This document shows positions 1 through 10,671 of a DNA stretch of 64,000 nt, in pieces (the first letter of the stretch is position 1; each line of letters starts with the position of its first letter). A program made the position numbers and the translations under genes. Under the pieces are notes generated by a model. The model did not search any database, was not told the origin of the DNA, and saw only the letters and a list, made by a program, of their open reading frames with translations. The stretch is from Noviherbaspirillum suwonense (lineage in GTDB: Bacteria; Pseudomonadota; Gammaproteobacteria; Burkholderiales; Burkholderiaceae_D): NCBI RefSeq assembly GCF_900182955.1, contig NZ_FXUL01000001.1, positions 620,001 to 684,000 on the forward strand. Direction: 5' to 3'.

Positions 1-222
1 GCTTGCCTGGAAGGCTTCGACGGAATCGCAGAAGATATGGCACATGGCGACGTAGGTTGCGGGAGCGCCGGGGGCGCCGCCTGCGAGGCCCTTGTCGACG
101 GTGTAGCTCTTGCAGCTGTCGCCCATTTTTTCCTTCACCATCGGCATGTGCTTGTCGCGGTAGTACTCATGGTTGAAGCGCGCGCCAGGGGTATTGGGGT
201 ACATCACGCTGACTTTGATCAT
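1..222 (-). CDS. EthD-family protein, partial (3' end outside window)
   Basis: The visible 74 residues begin MIKVSVMYPN and contain the segment HEYYRDKHMPMVKEKMG. This is the typical start of the EthD / dimeric alpha-beta barrel family: small proteins of about 100 residues, often annotated as EthD family reductases and found beside oxidation genes. The ATG at 222 is preceded by GGAGA six bases upstream, which fixes the start. The gene runs off the left edge, so its C-terminus and operon partners are not visible. Family assignment rests on the N-terminal pattern only; substrate and true catalytic role are unknown. Confidence 0.75.
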   Translation of the reverse strand, partial: MIKVSVMYPNTPGARFNHEYYRDKHMPMVKEKMGDSCKSYTVDKGLAGGAPGAPATYVAMCHIFCDSVEAFQAS

Positions 223-344
223 GATCTGTCTCCGGGTTATTGAAGGGTTGTTGGGAGCATTGATCATGCAGAGAAAGCGGATTGCAGGCAAGGGGAGCAT
301 TAAAGCCGATTGGCTTCCCGCAAGTGGTTTGGTTTGTTCCGCGC

Positions 345-437
345 AGCGACCGTTGCGGTTGCAGTTAGCTCCGCGCAGCGACAGTTGCAGTTGCCGTTGT
401 CTGTGAAGTGGCCGTGGCCGTTGCCTTGGCAGTGGCT
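345..437. repeat. Degenerate hexanucleotide tract, left flank of repeat element copy 1
   Basis: This stretch is built from imperfect CCGTTG/CAGTTG units interrupted by a GCGCAGCGACAG/CCG motif. It is the reverse-complement style of the GGCAAC tract on the other side of the element at 1053-1199, so the element has inverted tract ends. No credible gene lies here; the open frames through it encode low-complexity strings. Confidence 0.8.
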
Positions 438-466
438 GTTGCAGTGGGTCCCCGTTGATGACGCCA

Positions 467-554
467 CGCCGCTGGTGCCGAAATCGGATAAAGAAGCGTC
501 CGCTGTCTGAGCGAAGCGAGTTTCGGACGCTTCCCGATTTCGGTGCCAGCGGCG
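467..554. repeat. Long hairpin A of repeat element copy 1
   Basis: Arms 467-487 and 534-554 are complementary over 19 of 21 positions. Inside them a perfect 9-bp stem (AAGCGTCCG with CGGACGCTT) carries a 21-base loop containing GAGCGAAGCGAG. The same inner stem-loop recurs in hairpin B at 939-1020 but is held in different outer arms. Confidence 0.85.
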
Positions 555-938
555 TGGGCACCCCGCGTAGCGGGGCGGCATCTCCGGGGTCGCCTTCTCT
601 TGCCTACTTCTCTTGGCGAAGCAAGAGAAGTAGGTCGGCTGCCGGGCCGAAACCCGGCTAGGTCGTCCGGCAGGACACACGTATTGCTTCATCCGCCAGC
701 AGGCGTACCGTCGCGAAGCCGCTTTTGCAGTTTGCGACGGCTGCACGTTACGAGAACGCGCCACAGCGCAAGGCGACGATGCTGCGTCTGCTGACGGGTG
801 GAACATTGAGGCTTCACTGCCGTGGGGAGTAGCCGGGTGTTCGGCCCGGCAGCCGACCCGCTTTTTTGCTTCGCCAAAAAAGTGGGGCAAAAAAGGCGAC
901 CCCTACGATGGCGGTCCGCTGCGCGGACTGCACGCGCC

Positions 939-1020
939 GCCAGCACCTGAAACGGGAAGCGTCCGAAACTCGCTTCGCTCAGACAGCGGACGCTTCTTTA
1001 TCCGTTTCAGGCGCTGGCGA
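939..1020. repeat. Long hairpin B of repeat element copy 1
   Basis: Arms 939-956 (CGCCAGCACCTGAAACGG) and 1003-1020 pair over 17 of 18 positions. The inner stem-loop is that of hairpin A in inverted orientation, so the element has two different outer stems around one shared core. Confidence 0.85.
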
Positions 1021-1052
1021 CGCGTCGCCATCTAACGGGGATTCACTGCAAC

Positions 1053-1199
1053 GGCAACGGCAACGGCAGCGGCAGCGGCAGCAGCAACCGCAACTGTCGA
1101 TGCGCGGGGCTAACTGCAACGGTCGCTACGCGGTCAACGTCAATGGCAACTGTCGCTACGCGGAACGTCAACAGCCATGGTCGCTGCGCGGCGCTAACG
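1053..1199. repeat. GGCAAC-type hexanucleotide tract, right flank of copy 1
   Basis: Tandem GGCAAC/GGCAGC units are followed by longer units containing GTCGCTACGCGG and TAACTGCAAC. The tract stops just before the azoR 3' end. It shares unit sequence with the tracts around copy 2 at 23.2 and 24.1 kb. The regular non-triplet-neutral composition keeps several frames open, which explains long but spurious open frames here. Confidence 0.8.
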
Positions 1200-1258
1200 G
1201 CAACCCCGTTACCCAACGGCACGTACAGCCGCCGCCGCGCAGGCGCGCACTCTCGCCC

Positions 1259-1861
1259 TTATGCCGGCAGCACATCCTCAATCTGCTGCAGCGCCGACGC
1301 AATCGCCTTCTGCTCCGCCTCGGCACCCATCGCCATGCCCTCGGCATAAACGAATTCCACATCCGTCAGCCCCAGGAATCCCAGCACCATTTTCAGGTAA
1401 GGCACCTGGCTGTCCGCATCGGTATCGCGATAGAACCCGCCGCGGGTCAGCGCAACGAAGACCTTCTTGTTCTTCAGCAGGCCTTCCGGGCCGTTCGCGG
1501 TGTACTGGAACGTCACCTTCGCGCGGGCGATCGCGTCGATCCAGTTCTTGAGCTGCGTGGTCACGCCGAAGTTGTACATCGGCACGCCCATCACCAGCAC
1601 GTCGGCGTCCTGGATTTCAGCGATCAGCGCGTCGTCCAGCGCGACTCGCGCATTCTGTTCGGGGGTGCGCTGGTCGGCAGGCGTGAACAGGGCGCCGAGG
1701 GCGGCTTCGTCCAGCGCGGGGTGCGGGTTGCTGGCGAGGTCGCGGATCGTCAGACGGGTGTCCGGCTGGGTCGCTTTCAGGCGCTCGACGATGGTGTTGG
1801 CGAGGCGTGTCGATTGCGAGCCTTCGCTGCGGGCGCTGGAATTGATCTGAAGGATGTTCAT
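1259..1861 (-). CDS. azoR: FMN-dependent NADH-azoreductase
   Basis: A 200-residue flavodoxin-like protein, the usual length for AzoR. It reduces azo compounds and quinones with NADH using bound FMN in the cytosol. Visible family marks are the FMN-phosphate loop at residues 8-17 ([10 protein letters not shown]), MYNFG at 95-99 in the flavin-binding loop and a TRGG motif around 140. The ATG at 1861 has GAGGA just upstream; a frame extension to 1897 lacks a ribosome site and is not used. The gene is divergent from the LysR gene at 1980, which suggests that regulator controls it. The 3' end lies about 60 bases from the GGCAAC tract. Confidence 0.93.
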   Translation of the reverse strand: MNILQINSSARSEGSQSTRLANTIVERLKATQPDTRLTIRDLASNPHPALDEAALGALFTPADQRTPEQNARVALDDALIAEIQDADVLVMGVPMYNFGVTTQLKNWIDAIARAKVTFQYTANGPEGLLKNKKVFVALTRGGFYRDTDADSQVPYLKMVLGFLGLTDVEFVYAEGMAMGAEAEQKAIASALQQIEDVLPA

Positions 1862-1979
1862 GGTGTTCCTCGGAAAGAGAAGTGGTATGACTTGCATTCT
1901 ACTGATCCAAAACCTATTACAGAAGCCACGGAAATGGGTTACATTGTGCCGTTAATGGGATAATTGCGAGGGTGGGGCC

Positions 1980-2948
1980 ATGCATATTGAACCGAACGAC
2001 CTGATGCTGTTTGCGCATGTCGTCGACACCGGCAGCTTCAGCCGCGCCGCCGACCGCGCGGGGCTGCCCAAGTCCACCGTGTCGCGCCGGATCGCGCAGC
2101 TGGAGGCGCAGCTGGGCGAGCGGCTGCTGCTGCGGACCACCCGCAAGCTCACGGTGACCGATTTCGGCGCAGACATGCTCGAACATGCGCGCTCGGTGCT
2201 GGCGGAGGTCGAGGCGGTGTCGGCGCTGGCGCAGCATCGGCAGGCCGAGCCGGGCGGACGGCTGCGGGTGTCCATGCCCAATGACATCGCGAACGTCATG
2301 CTCGGGCCGATGCTGGCGCGCTTCATGATCAGCTATCCGGCCATCACGCTGGAAGTGGACCTCAGTCCGCGCCGGGTCGACCTGATCGGCGAGAACTTCG
2401 ACGTCGCCATCCGCATGGGCAGCCTGCCGGACGATGCGACGCTGGCGGCGCGCCAGCTGGCGGTGTTCTCCAACAGCCTGTATGCGTCGCCGGCCTACCT
2501 GCAGAAGCGCGGCATGCCGGCAACGCCGCAGGACCTGATGGCGCATGACACGCTGCGCCTGCTGACCCGCAGCGGCGAGCCGGGAAGCTGGCAGCTGAGC
2601 CGCGGCGCGGAACGCTGGGAAGACCTGCCGCCCGGCCGGGCCACCATCAACTCGCCCGAGGTGCTGCTGCGGCTGGCCTGCGCCGACGCCGGCATCGCGG
2701 TGCTGGTGGACCATTTCGCCGACCCGTACCTGCGCGCCGGGCAGCTGGTGCAGGTGCTGCCGGACTGGACCGCGCCGGCCCATACGGCCTATGCGGTGTT
2801 TCCGGGCAGGCGGTTGATGCCCAGCCGCACCCGGGTGTTCCTGGACGCGATGGCGGCAGAGTTTTCCGGGCCGAAATGCGAAGCGGCGCAGGAGCGGCTG
2901 GCGCATGGGAAGAAGCGCGGGCGGCAGGGCGACCTGGCTCCGGCCTGA
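1980..2948 (+). CDS. LysR-family transcriptional regulator
   Basis: 322 residues with the LysR layout. The N-terminal winged helix-turn-helix covers about residues 5-65 (FSRAADRAGLPKSTVSRRIA, then LGERLLLRTTRKLTVT), and a periplasmic-binding-like effector domain spans about 90-300. It resembles the subgroup that sits divergently from quinone or azo reductases and oxidoreductases. The 118-bp gap to azoR (1862-1979) would hold both promoters and the LysR sites. By established LysR behaviour it probably activates azoR and represses itself; the inducer cannot be read from the sequence. The ATG at 1980 begins the canonical N-terminus. Confidence 0.92.
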   Translation: MHIEPNDLMLFAHVVDTGSFSRAADRAGLPKSTVSRRIAQLEAQLGERLLLRTTRKLTVTDFGADMLEHARSVLAEVEAVSALAQHRQAEPGGRLRVSMPNDIANVMLGPMLARFMISYPAITLEVDLSPRRVDLIGENFDVAIRMGSLPDDATLAARQLAVFSNSLYASPAYLQKRGMPATPQDLMAHDTLRLLTRSGEPGSWQLSRGAERWEDLPPGRATINSPEVLLRLACADAGIAVLVDHFADPYLRAGQLVQVLPDWTAPAHTAYAVFPGRRLMPSRTRVFLDAMAAEFSGPKCEAAQERLAHGKKRGRQGDLAPA

Positions 2949-3075
2949 GCCGGCGGCGAACTGGCGCAGCGGAAAAGGGCCTCGCCACGCGCGGCGGCGA
3001 CGGCCGTTACCATGCGCTGCAGAATGCCCGCGAGCGATGTTGATTCCTGTGGTTAACCCCTGCCGGAACAAAACC

Positions 3076-3104
3076 TTGACAGTCTGAAAACCCCTGCATA
3101 CCAT
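3076..3104 (+). promoter_or_regulatory. Sigma-70 promoter of the tetronate operon
   Basis: TTGACA (3076-3081) is a perfect -35 box, and TACCAT (3099-3104) follows after exactly 17 bases. It is the best promoter match between lysR and ltnD, about 120 bases before the ltnD start. Prediction only. Confidence 0.65.
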
Positions 3105-3105
3105 C

Positions 3106-3116
3106 TTGTCATACAA
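3106..3116. promoter_or_regulatory. Putative GntR-type operator TTGTCATACAA
   Basis: The palindrome TTGT-CAT-ACAA begins one base after the -10 box, so a bound protein would cover the transcription start. Its half-sites resemble the TNGT...ACNA pattern of FCD-type GntR repressors. No GntR gene is visible in the window, so the binder is unidentified. Confidence 0.45.
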
Positions 3117-3221
3117 CTTTGGCGCAGGCGGCAATGCCGCAGTCCGTTTTTCCAGCCCACGCCACCGCGGCGCACCTTGCGGCCGTCACCATCACAGCAG
3201 TCATCCTTGGGAGCAGGTCAC

Positions 3222-4136
3222 ATGGCAGAGCAGATCGGCCGGGTCGGCATCGTCGGCCTCGGCGCAATGGGAATGGGCATCGCGCAGTCGATGCTGCGCG
3301 GCGGACTGGAGGTGCATGCGTTCGACCTGAGGCCGGAAGCGCTGCAGGCGCTGGCCGCGGCCGGCGCGCAGACAGCCGAATCGCCGGCGGCGCTGGCCGG
3401 CCGGGTGGACGCGCTGGTCATCGTGGTGGTGAATGCGCAGCAGACCGAAGCGGTGCTGTTCGGCGAGCAGGGCGCGGCCGCGCAGCTCAAGCCGGGCGCC
3501 ATCGTGATTGCCTGCGCGACGGTCGCGCCGGAATTTGCCGAGGCGCTCGGCGCGCGGCTGGCGGCGATGGGCCTGCGCTTCATCGATGCGCCGATCTCCG
3601 GCGGCGCGGCCCGCGCGGCATCCGGCGAGATGTCGGTGATGGCCGCCGGCGCGCCGGAAGATTTCGCGCGCTGCGAGCGGCTGTTCAGCGCGATCTGCTC
3701 GAAGCTCTACCGGCTCGGCGAACAGCCGGGGCAGGGTTCCAAGGTCAAGATGATCAACCAGCTGCTGGCCGGCGTGCACATCGCCGCCGCCGCCGAGGCA
3801 ATGGCGCTGGGCCTGCGCGCCGGCTGCGACCCGGACGCGCTGTATGAGGTCATCTCCAACAGCGCCGGCAGTTCGTGGATGTTCCAGAACCGGGTGCCGC
3901 ATATCCTGGCCGGCGACTACACGCCGCTGTCGGCAGTCAATATCTTCGTCAAGGACCTGGGCATCGTGCTCGACTACGCGAAGAAGAGCGTGTTCCCGCT
4001 GCCGCTGTCGGCCACCGCGCACCAGATGTTCATGCAGGCTTCGGCCGCCGGCCATGGCGGCGAGGACGACGCGGCGGTGATCAAGCTCTTCCCCGGCATT
4101 ACGCTGCCCGTTGCGCGCGGCAAGCAGCCATCCTGA
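3222..4136 (+). CDS. ltnD: L-threonate dehydrogenase
   Basis: 304 residues of the 3-hydroxyisobutyrate dehydrogenase superfamily. The NAD-binding Rossmann motif GLGAMGMG lies at 12-19, the substrate loop DAPISGGAARA near 125, and the catalytic-lysine segment KVKMINQLL near 177. In the tetronate pathway LtnD oxidises L-threonate at C2 to 2-oxo-tetronate. The assignment rests mainly on operon context: otnK, otnC, otnI and denD follow directly, as in Cupriavidus necator. The ATG at 3222 follows GGAGCAGG; a longer frame from 3177 has no ribosome site. First gene of the operon; the stop is 10 bases before otnK. Confidence 0.88.
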   Translation: MAEQIGRVGIVGLGAMGMGIAQSMLRGGLEVHAFDLRPEALQALAAAGAQTAESPAALAGRVDALVIVVVNAQQTEAVLFGEQGAAAQLKPGAIVIACATVAPEFAEALGARLAAMGLRFIDAPISGGAARAASGEMSVMAAGAPEDFARCERLFSAICSKLYRLGEQPGQGSKVKMINQLLAGVHIAAAAEAMALGLRAGCDPDALYEVISNSAGSSWMFQNRVPHILAGDYTPLSAVNIFVKDLGIVLDYAKKSVFPLPLSATAHQMFMQASAAGHGGEDDAAVIKLFPGITLPVARGKQPS

Positions 4137-4146
4137 AGGAAATGCG

Positions 4147-5442
4147 ATGAAAGTATTACTCGGATGTATCGCCGACGATTTCACCGGCGCCACCGACCTG
4201 GCCGGCATGCTGGTGAAGGCCGGCATGCGCACCGTGCAGCTGATCGGCGTGCCCGACGGGCCGCCGCCGGAAGGCGCGGACGCGGTCGTGATCGCGCTGA
4301 AGTCGCGCACGGTGCCGGCGGCCGAGGCGGTCTCCGACGCGCTGGCGGCGCTGGCCTGGCTGCAGCGGAGCGGCTGCCAGCAGTTCTATTTCAAGTACTG
4401 CTCGACCTTCGACTCCACGCCGGAAGGCAATATCGGCCCGGTCGCCGAGGCGCTGATGCAGGCGCTGGACACCGACTTCACCATCGCCTGCCCGGCGTTC
4501 CCGGCGAACGGCCGCACCATCTACAAGGGCTACCTGTTCGTCGGCGATGAACTGCTCAACGAGTCGGGCATGCGCAACCATCCGCTGACGCCGATGACCG
4601 ACCCCAGCCTGGTGCGGGTGCTGCAGCAGCAGGTCAAGGGCAGCGTCGGCCTGGTCGAGTATCACACGGTTGCCAAGGGCGCCGCGGCCATTGCCGCCCG
4701 CTTTGCGGAGCTGCGGTCGCAGGGCGTCTCGCTCGCGGTGACCGACGCGCTGACCAACCATGACCTGGTGTCGATCGGCGCGGCCTGCGCCGACATGCCG
4801 CTGATCACCGGCGGCTCCGGCATTGCGCTGGGCCTGCCCGAGAACTTCCGCCGCCGCAACCTGCTGGCCCGGCTCGACGCCGCCGACCGCCTGCCCGAGA
4901 CCGGCGGCCTGCGCGCGGTGATTTCCGGCAGCTGTTCGGTGGCGACGCAAAAGCAGGTGGCGGCGATGCAGAAGGCCGCGCCGTCCTTCGCCGTCGATCC
5001 GCTGGCGCTGGCGAGGGGCGACGACGTGGCCGGCGCGGCGCTGGCCTGGGCCGCGCAGCACATTGAGCAGGGGCCGTTGCTGGTGTACGCCACCGCCGCG
5101 CCAGAGCAGGTCAGGGCGGTGCAGTCGCAACTGGGCGTGGCCGAGGCCGGCGAACTGGTGGAGCGGGCGCTGGCCGCCATCGCCGTCGGGCTCGTGAAGC
5201 TGGGCGTCGGACAGCTCATCGTCGCCGGCGGCGAGACCTCGGGCGCGGTGGTCAAGGCGCTGGGCATCACGGGCCTGCGCATCGGGCCCGAGATCGACCC
5301 CGGCGTGCCGTGGACCGCGGCGCTGCAGGACGGCGGCGCGGCGACATCGTCGGAACAGGCGCAGCCGCTTGTGCTGGCGCTGAAGTCCGGCAATTTCGGC
5401 AGCGAGGACTTCTTCACCAAGGCCTGGAGCCGCCTGCCATGA
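4147..5442 (+). CDS. otnK: 3-oxo-tetronate kinase
   Basis: 431 residues of the four-carbon acid sugar kinase (DUF1537) family. The N-terminal domain begins IADDFTGATDLAG (residues 8-20), the diagnostic substrate-binding motif, and the C-terminal nucleotide-binding domain carries IVAGGETSGAVVKALG near 360. OtnK phosphorylates 3-oxo-tetronate with ATP at O4, giving the substrate of OtnC. The ATG at 4147 has AAGGAAATGCG just upstream; the frame upstream of it overlaps ltnD and is rejected. The stop overlaps the otnC start in an ATGA arrangement, implying translational coupling. Confidence 0.9.
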   Translation: MKVLLGCIADDFTGATDLAGMLVKAGMRTVQLIGVPDGPPPEGADAVVIALKSRTVPAAEAVSDALAALAWLQRSGCQQFYFKYCSTFDSTPEGNIGPVAEALMQALDTDFTIACPAFPANGRTIYKGYLFVGDELLNESGMRNHPLTPMTDPSLVRVLQQQVKGSVGLVEYHTVAKGAAAIAARFAELRSQGVSLAVTDALTNHDLVSIGAACADMPLITGGSGIALGLPENFRRRNLLARLDAADRLPETGGLRAVISGSCSVATQKQVAAMQKAAPSFAVDPLALARGDDVAGAALAWAAQHIEQGPLLVYATAAPEQVRAVQSQLGVAEAGELVERALAAIAVGLVKLGVGQLIVAGGETSGAVVKALGITGLRIGPEIDPGVPWTAALQDGGAATSSEQAQPLVLALKSGNFGSEDFFTKAWSRLP

Positions 5443-6101
5443 GCGCCGCCGTCCACACCCATGCCGACGAGAACCGGCTGCGCGAACAGGTGGTCGACTT
5501 CGGCAAGTCGCTGTTCGAGCGCGGGCTGACCGCCGGCAGCAGCGGCAACCTCAGCGTGCGCCTCGAAGACGGCTGGCTGCTTACGCCGACCAATGCCAGC
5601 CTGGGCCGGCTCGACCCGGCCCGCCTGTCGCGGCTGGACTGGGAAGGCCGGCTGCAGGACGGCGACCCGCCGTCCAAGGAAGCCTTCCTGCACCGCGCGA
5701 TGTACCAGCAGCGGCCCGGCGCGGGCGCCATCGTGCACCTGCATTCGACCCACTCGGCCGCGGTGTCCTGCATGTGCGGCCTGAACCATGACGACTGCAT
5801 CCCGCCGCTGACGCCGTACTTCGTGATGAAGATAGGCCGGCTGCCGCTTCTGCCGTATCACCGTCCCGGCGACCCGGCGCTCGGCGACGCCATCGGCGCG
5901 CTGGCGAAAAAGCATGCGGCGGTGCTGCTGGCCAACCATGGGCCGGTGGTGTCCGGCAGCAGCCTGGAAGCCGCGGTCTATGCAGCCGAGGAGCTGGAGG
6001 AAACCGCGAAGCTTTTCCTGATGCTGCGCGACGTGCCGGTCAGGCCGCTCGATGCGCAGCAGATCGCCGAACTGAAGACGGCGTTTTCACTCGATATCTA
6101 A
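5439..6101 (+). CDS. otnC: 3-oxo-tetronate 4-phosphate decarboxylase
   Basis: 220 residues of the class II aldolase/adducin family. Visible marks are the [11 protein letters not shown] phosphate-binding loop (about 31-41), the metal-binding HLHSTHS near 96-102 and the LANHGPVV segment near 155. In the tetronate pathways OtnC decarboxylates 3-oxo-tetronate-4-phosphate to dihydroxyacetone phosphate and carbon dioxide, feeding glycolysis. The start overlaps the otnK stop by four bases. Class II aldolases can act on many sugars; the neighbours make the OtnC role by far the most likely. Confidence 0.88.
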   Translation: MSAAVHTHADENRLREQVVDFGKSLFERGLTAGSSGNLSVRLEDGWLLTPTNASLGRLDPARLSRLDWEGRLQDGDPPSKEAFLHRAMYQQRPGAGAIVHLHSTHSAAVSCMCGLNHDDCIPPLTPYFVMKIGRLPLLPYHRPGDPALGDAIGALAKKHAAVLLANHGPVVSGSSLEAAVYAAEELEETAKLFLMLRDVPVRPLDAQQIAELKTAFSLDI

Positions 6102-6121
6102 AACGATTACCGGAGACCAGC

Positions 6122-6898
6122 ATGCCCAAGTTCGCCGCCAACCTGTCGATGATGTTCAATGAAGTGCCCTTTCCGCAGCGCTTCGCCGCGGCGGCCGCCG
6201 CCGGTTTCAAGGGCGTGGAATTCCTGTTCCCTTACGACCATGCGCCGGCCGAGGTGGCCGCCTGGCTGCAGGAAAGCCAGCTGGAGAATGCGCTGTTCAA
6301 CATGCCGCCGGGCGACTGGACGGCAGGCGAGCGCGGCATTGCCGCGCTGCCGGGCCGCGAGGACGAGTTCCGCGCCGGCGTCGCGCGCGCGCTCGAGTAT
6401 GCGAAGGCGCTGGGCACGCGCCGGCTGCACATGATGGCCGGGCTGATCCCGGCAGGATCGGACATGGCCGCACACCGCGCGGTCTATCTCGCCAACCTCC
6501 GGCATGCGGCGCGCGAATGCGGCCTTGCCGGCGTCGAGGTGCTGCTGGAGCCGATCAATGGCCGCGACATGCCGGGCTACTTCCTGCAAACCCAGGCCGA
6601 TGCGCATGCGCTGCGCGAGGAATGCGGCGAGCCCAACGTCAAGGTGCAGATGGACTTCTATCATGCGCAGATCATGGAAGGCGACCTGGCGATGAAGTTC
6701 AAAAAATGGTTCGACGGCATCGGCCATGTGCAGATCGCCAGCGCCCCGGCCCGCAACGAGCCTGACGACGGCGAAGTCAATTACCCCTACCTGTACAAGC
6801 TGCTCGACGAACTCGGCTACACCGGCTGGATAGGCTGCGAATACCGTCCGCGCGGCCGCACCGAAGATGGCCTGGCATGGCTGTCCGCTTACCAATGA
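6122..6898 (+). CDS. otnI: 2-oxo-tetronate isomerase (hydroxypyruvate isomerase family)
   Basis: 258 residues with a xylose-isomerase-like TIM barrel of the Hyi family. Metal and catalytic residues appear in [14 protein letters not shown] (about 141-154), QMDFYHAQ (about 176-183) and the C-terminal [14 protein letters not shown]. OtnI interconverts 2-oxo-tetronate and 3-oxo-tetronate, joining the LtnD and DenD products to OtnK. The ATG at 6122 lies 20 bases after the otnC stop with GGAGACC upstream. Without context it could be a hydroxypyruvate isomerase; the operon argues for OtnI. Confidence 0.88.
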   Translation: MPKFAANLSMMFNEVPFPQRFAAAAAAGFKGVEFLFPYDHAPAEVAAWLQESQLENALFNMPPGDWTAGERGIAALPGREDEFRAGVARALEYAKALGTRRLHMMAGLIPAGSDMAAHRAVYLANLRHAARECGLAGVEVLLEPINGRDMPGYFLQTQADAHALREECGEPNVKVQMDFYHAQIMEGDLAMKFKKWFDGIGHVQIASAPARNEPDDGEVNYPYLYKLLDELGYTGWIGCEYRPRGRTEDGLAWLSAYQ

Positions 6899-6911
6899 CA
6901 AGGATGCATCG

Positions 6912-7883
6912 ATGAACGTACTCATTACCGGCGGCGCCGGATTCCTCGGCCAGAAGCTGGCCCGCGCTCTGCTGGCCCGCGGCACATTGTCCGGCGTGGA
7001 CGGCAGCCAGCAAGCCATAGACCAGCTGGTGCTGGTCGACGTGGTCCAGGCCAACGACTTCGGCGACCCGCGCGTGCGCGTGGTCACCGGCGACATCACC
7101 GACCCGGCGCTGATGCACTCGCTGATCGACGCCGGCGCCACGTCGGTCTTCCATCTCGCGGCGGTGGTCAGCGGCCAGGCCGAAGCCGACTTCGACCTCG
7201 GCATGAGGATCAACCTCGACGCGTCGCGGCTGCTGCTGGAAGCCTGCCGCGCCGCCGGCCACAAGCCGCGCGTGGTGTTCACCAGCTCGGTGGCCGTGTA
7301 CGGCGGCAAGCTGCCGGACGTGGTGCGCGACGACACCGCGCTCAACCCGCAGTCGTCCTACGGCGCGCAGAAAGCCATTGCCGAACTGCTGCTCAACGAC
7401 TTCAGCCGCAAGGGCTTCGTCGACGGCCGCGTGCTGCGCCTGCCCACCATCAGCGTGCGGCCCGGCAAGCCGAACAAGGCCGCGTCGTCCTTTGCCAGCG
7501 GCATCATCCGCGAGCCGCTCAACGGCGAGGACGCCGTCTGCCCGGTGTCGCCGGCGCTGCGGCTGTGGCTGCTGTCGCCGCGGCGCGCGATCGCCGCGCT
7601 GATCGCCGGGCACGAGCTGTCGGGCGACGCGCTCGGAACCAGCCGCACCATCAACCTGCCTGGCCTGTCGGTCAGCGTGGCCGACATGGTGGCGGCGCTG
7701 GAAAAGGTCGGCGGCCCCGAAGCCGTTGCTCGCATACGCTTCGCGCCCGACCCGGCGGTGGAACGCATCGTGCAGAGCTGGCCGGGCGCCTGGGACGACA
7801 GCCGCGCACGCGCGCTGGGGCTGGAAGGCGACGCCGATTTCGAGAGCGTGATCCGGGCCCATGTCGAGGATGAATTAAGCTAG
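6912..7883 (+). CDS. denD: D-erythronate dehydrogenase
   Basis: 323 residues of the extended short-chain dehydrogenase / NAD-dependent epimerase fold. The NAD-binding GGAGFLG is at 7-13, the catalytic serine segment is TSSVAVYGG, and SYGAQKA supplies the Tyr-x-x-x-Lys pair. In this pathway DenD oxidises D-erythronate to 2-oxo-tetronate. The ATG at 6912 lies 13 bases after the otnI stop, with AAGGATG upstream. It is the last gene of the five-gene tetronate operon; a further 28 bases separate it from the helicase gene, which could be read through from the same promoter. Confidence 0.88.
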   Translation: MNVLITGGAGFLGQKLARALLARGTLSGVDGSQQAIDQLVLVDVVQANDFGDPRVRVVTGDITDPALMHSLIDAGATSVFHLAAVVSGQAEADFDLGMRINLDASRLLLEACRAAGHKPRVVFTSSVAVYGGKLPDVVRDDTALNPQSSYGAQKAIAELLLNDFSRKGFVDGRVLRLPTISVRPGKPNKAASSFASGIIREPLNGEDAVCPVSPALRLWLLSPRRAIAALIAGHELSGDALGTSRTINLPGLSVSVADMVAALEKVGGPEAVARIRFAPDPAVERIVQSWPGAWDDSRARALGLEGDADFESVIRAHVEDELS

Positions 7884-7911
7884 CGGCTTTCCATCCCGAC
7901 AGAAGGACCGC

Positions 7912-10638
<2,727 letters not shown>

Positions 10639-10671
10639 GGGCGGCAGCCGCGACTCTACGGGAGCAATGAC

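Larger units (their letters stand above)
438..1052 (+). repeat. 615-bp palindromic repeat element, copy 1
   Basis: Reading this segment forward matches the reverse complement of 23380-23995 almost base for base, with differences concentrated around 670-800. The ends are inverted repeats of the form GTTGCAGTGRRTCCCCGTT. The inside has a long hairpin near each end (467-554 and 939-1020), then short conserved arms with the sequence GGCGAAGC between complementary runs, and a central 180-bp part. Both hairpins contain the same inner stem-loop (AAGCGTCCG ... CGGACGCTT). No transposase or other convincing protein is encoded; open frames here are low-complexity and unsupported by a start signal. It looks like a non-autonomous mobile or REP/MITE-like element. 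Confidence 0.85.

Noticed and set aside
1053-1199. CRISPR-like array at the GGCAAC tracts
   Set aside because: Units are six bases without unique spacers, and there are no cas genes.
300-1963. Long open frames through repeat element copy 1 and its tracts, on both strands (the longest plus-strand one starts at 866)
   Set aside because: They are read from the repeat and the hexanucleotide tracts, have no ribosome site, are low-complexity, and the plus-strand one crosses azoR in antisense. The same protein string recurs in copy 2, as expected from repeat DNA.
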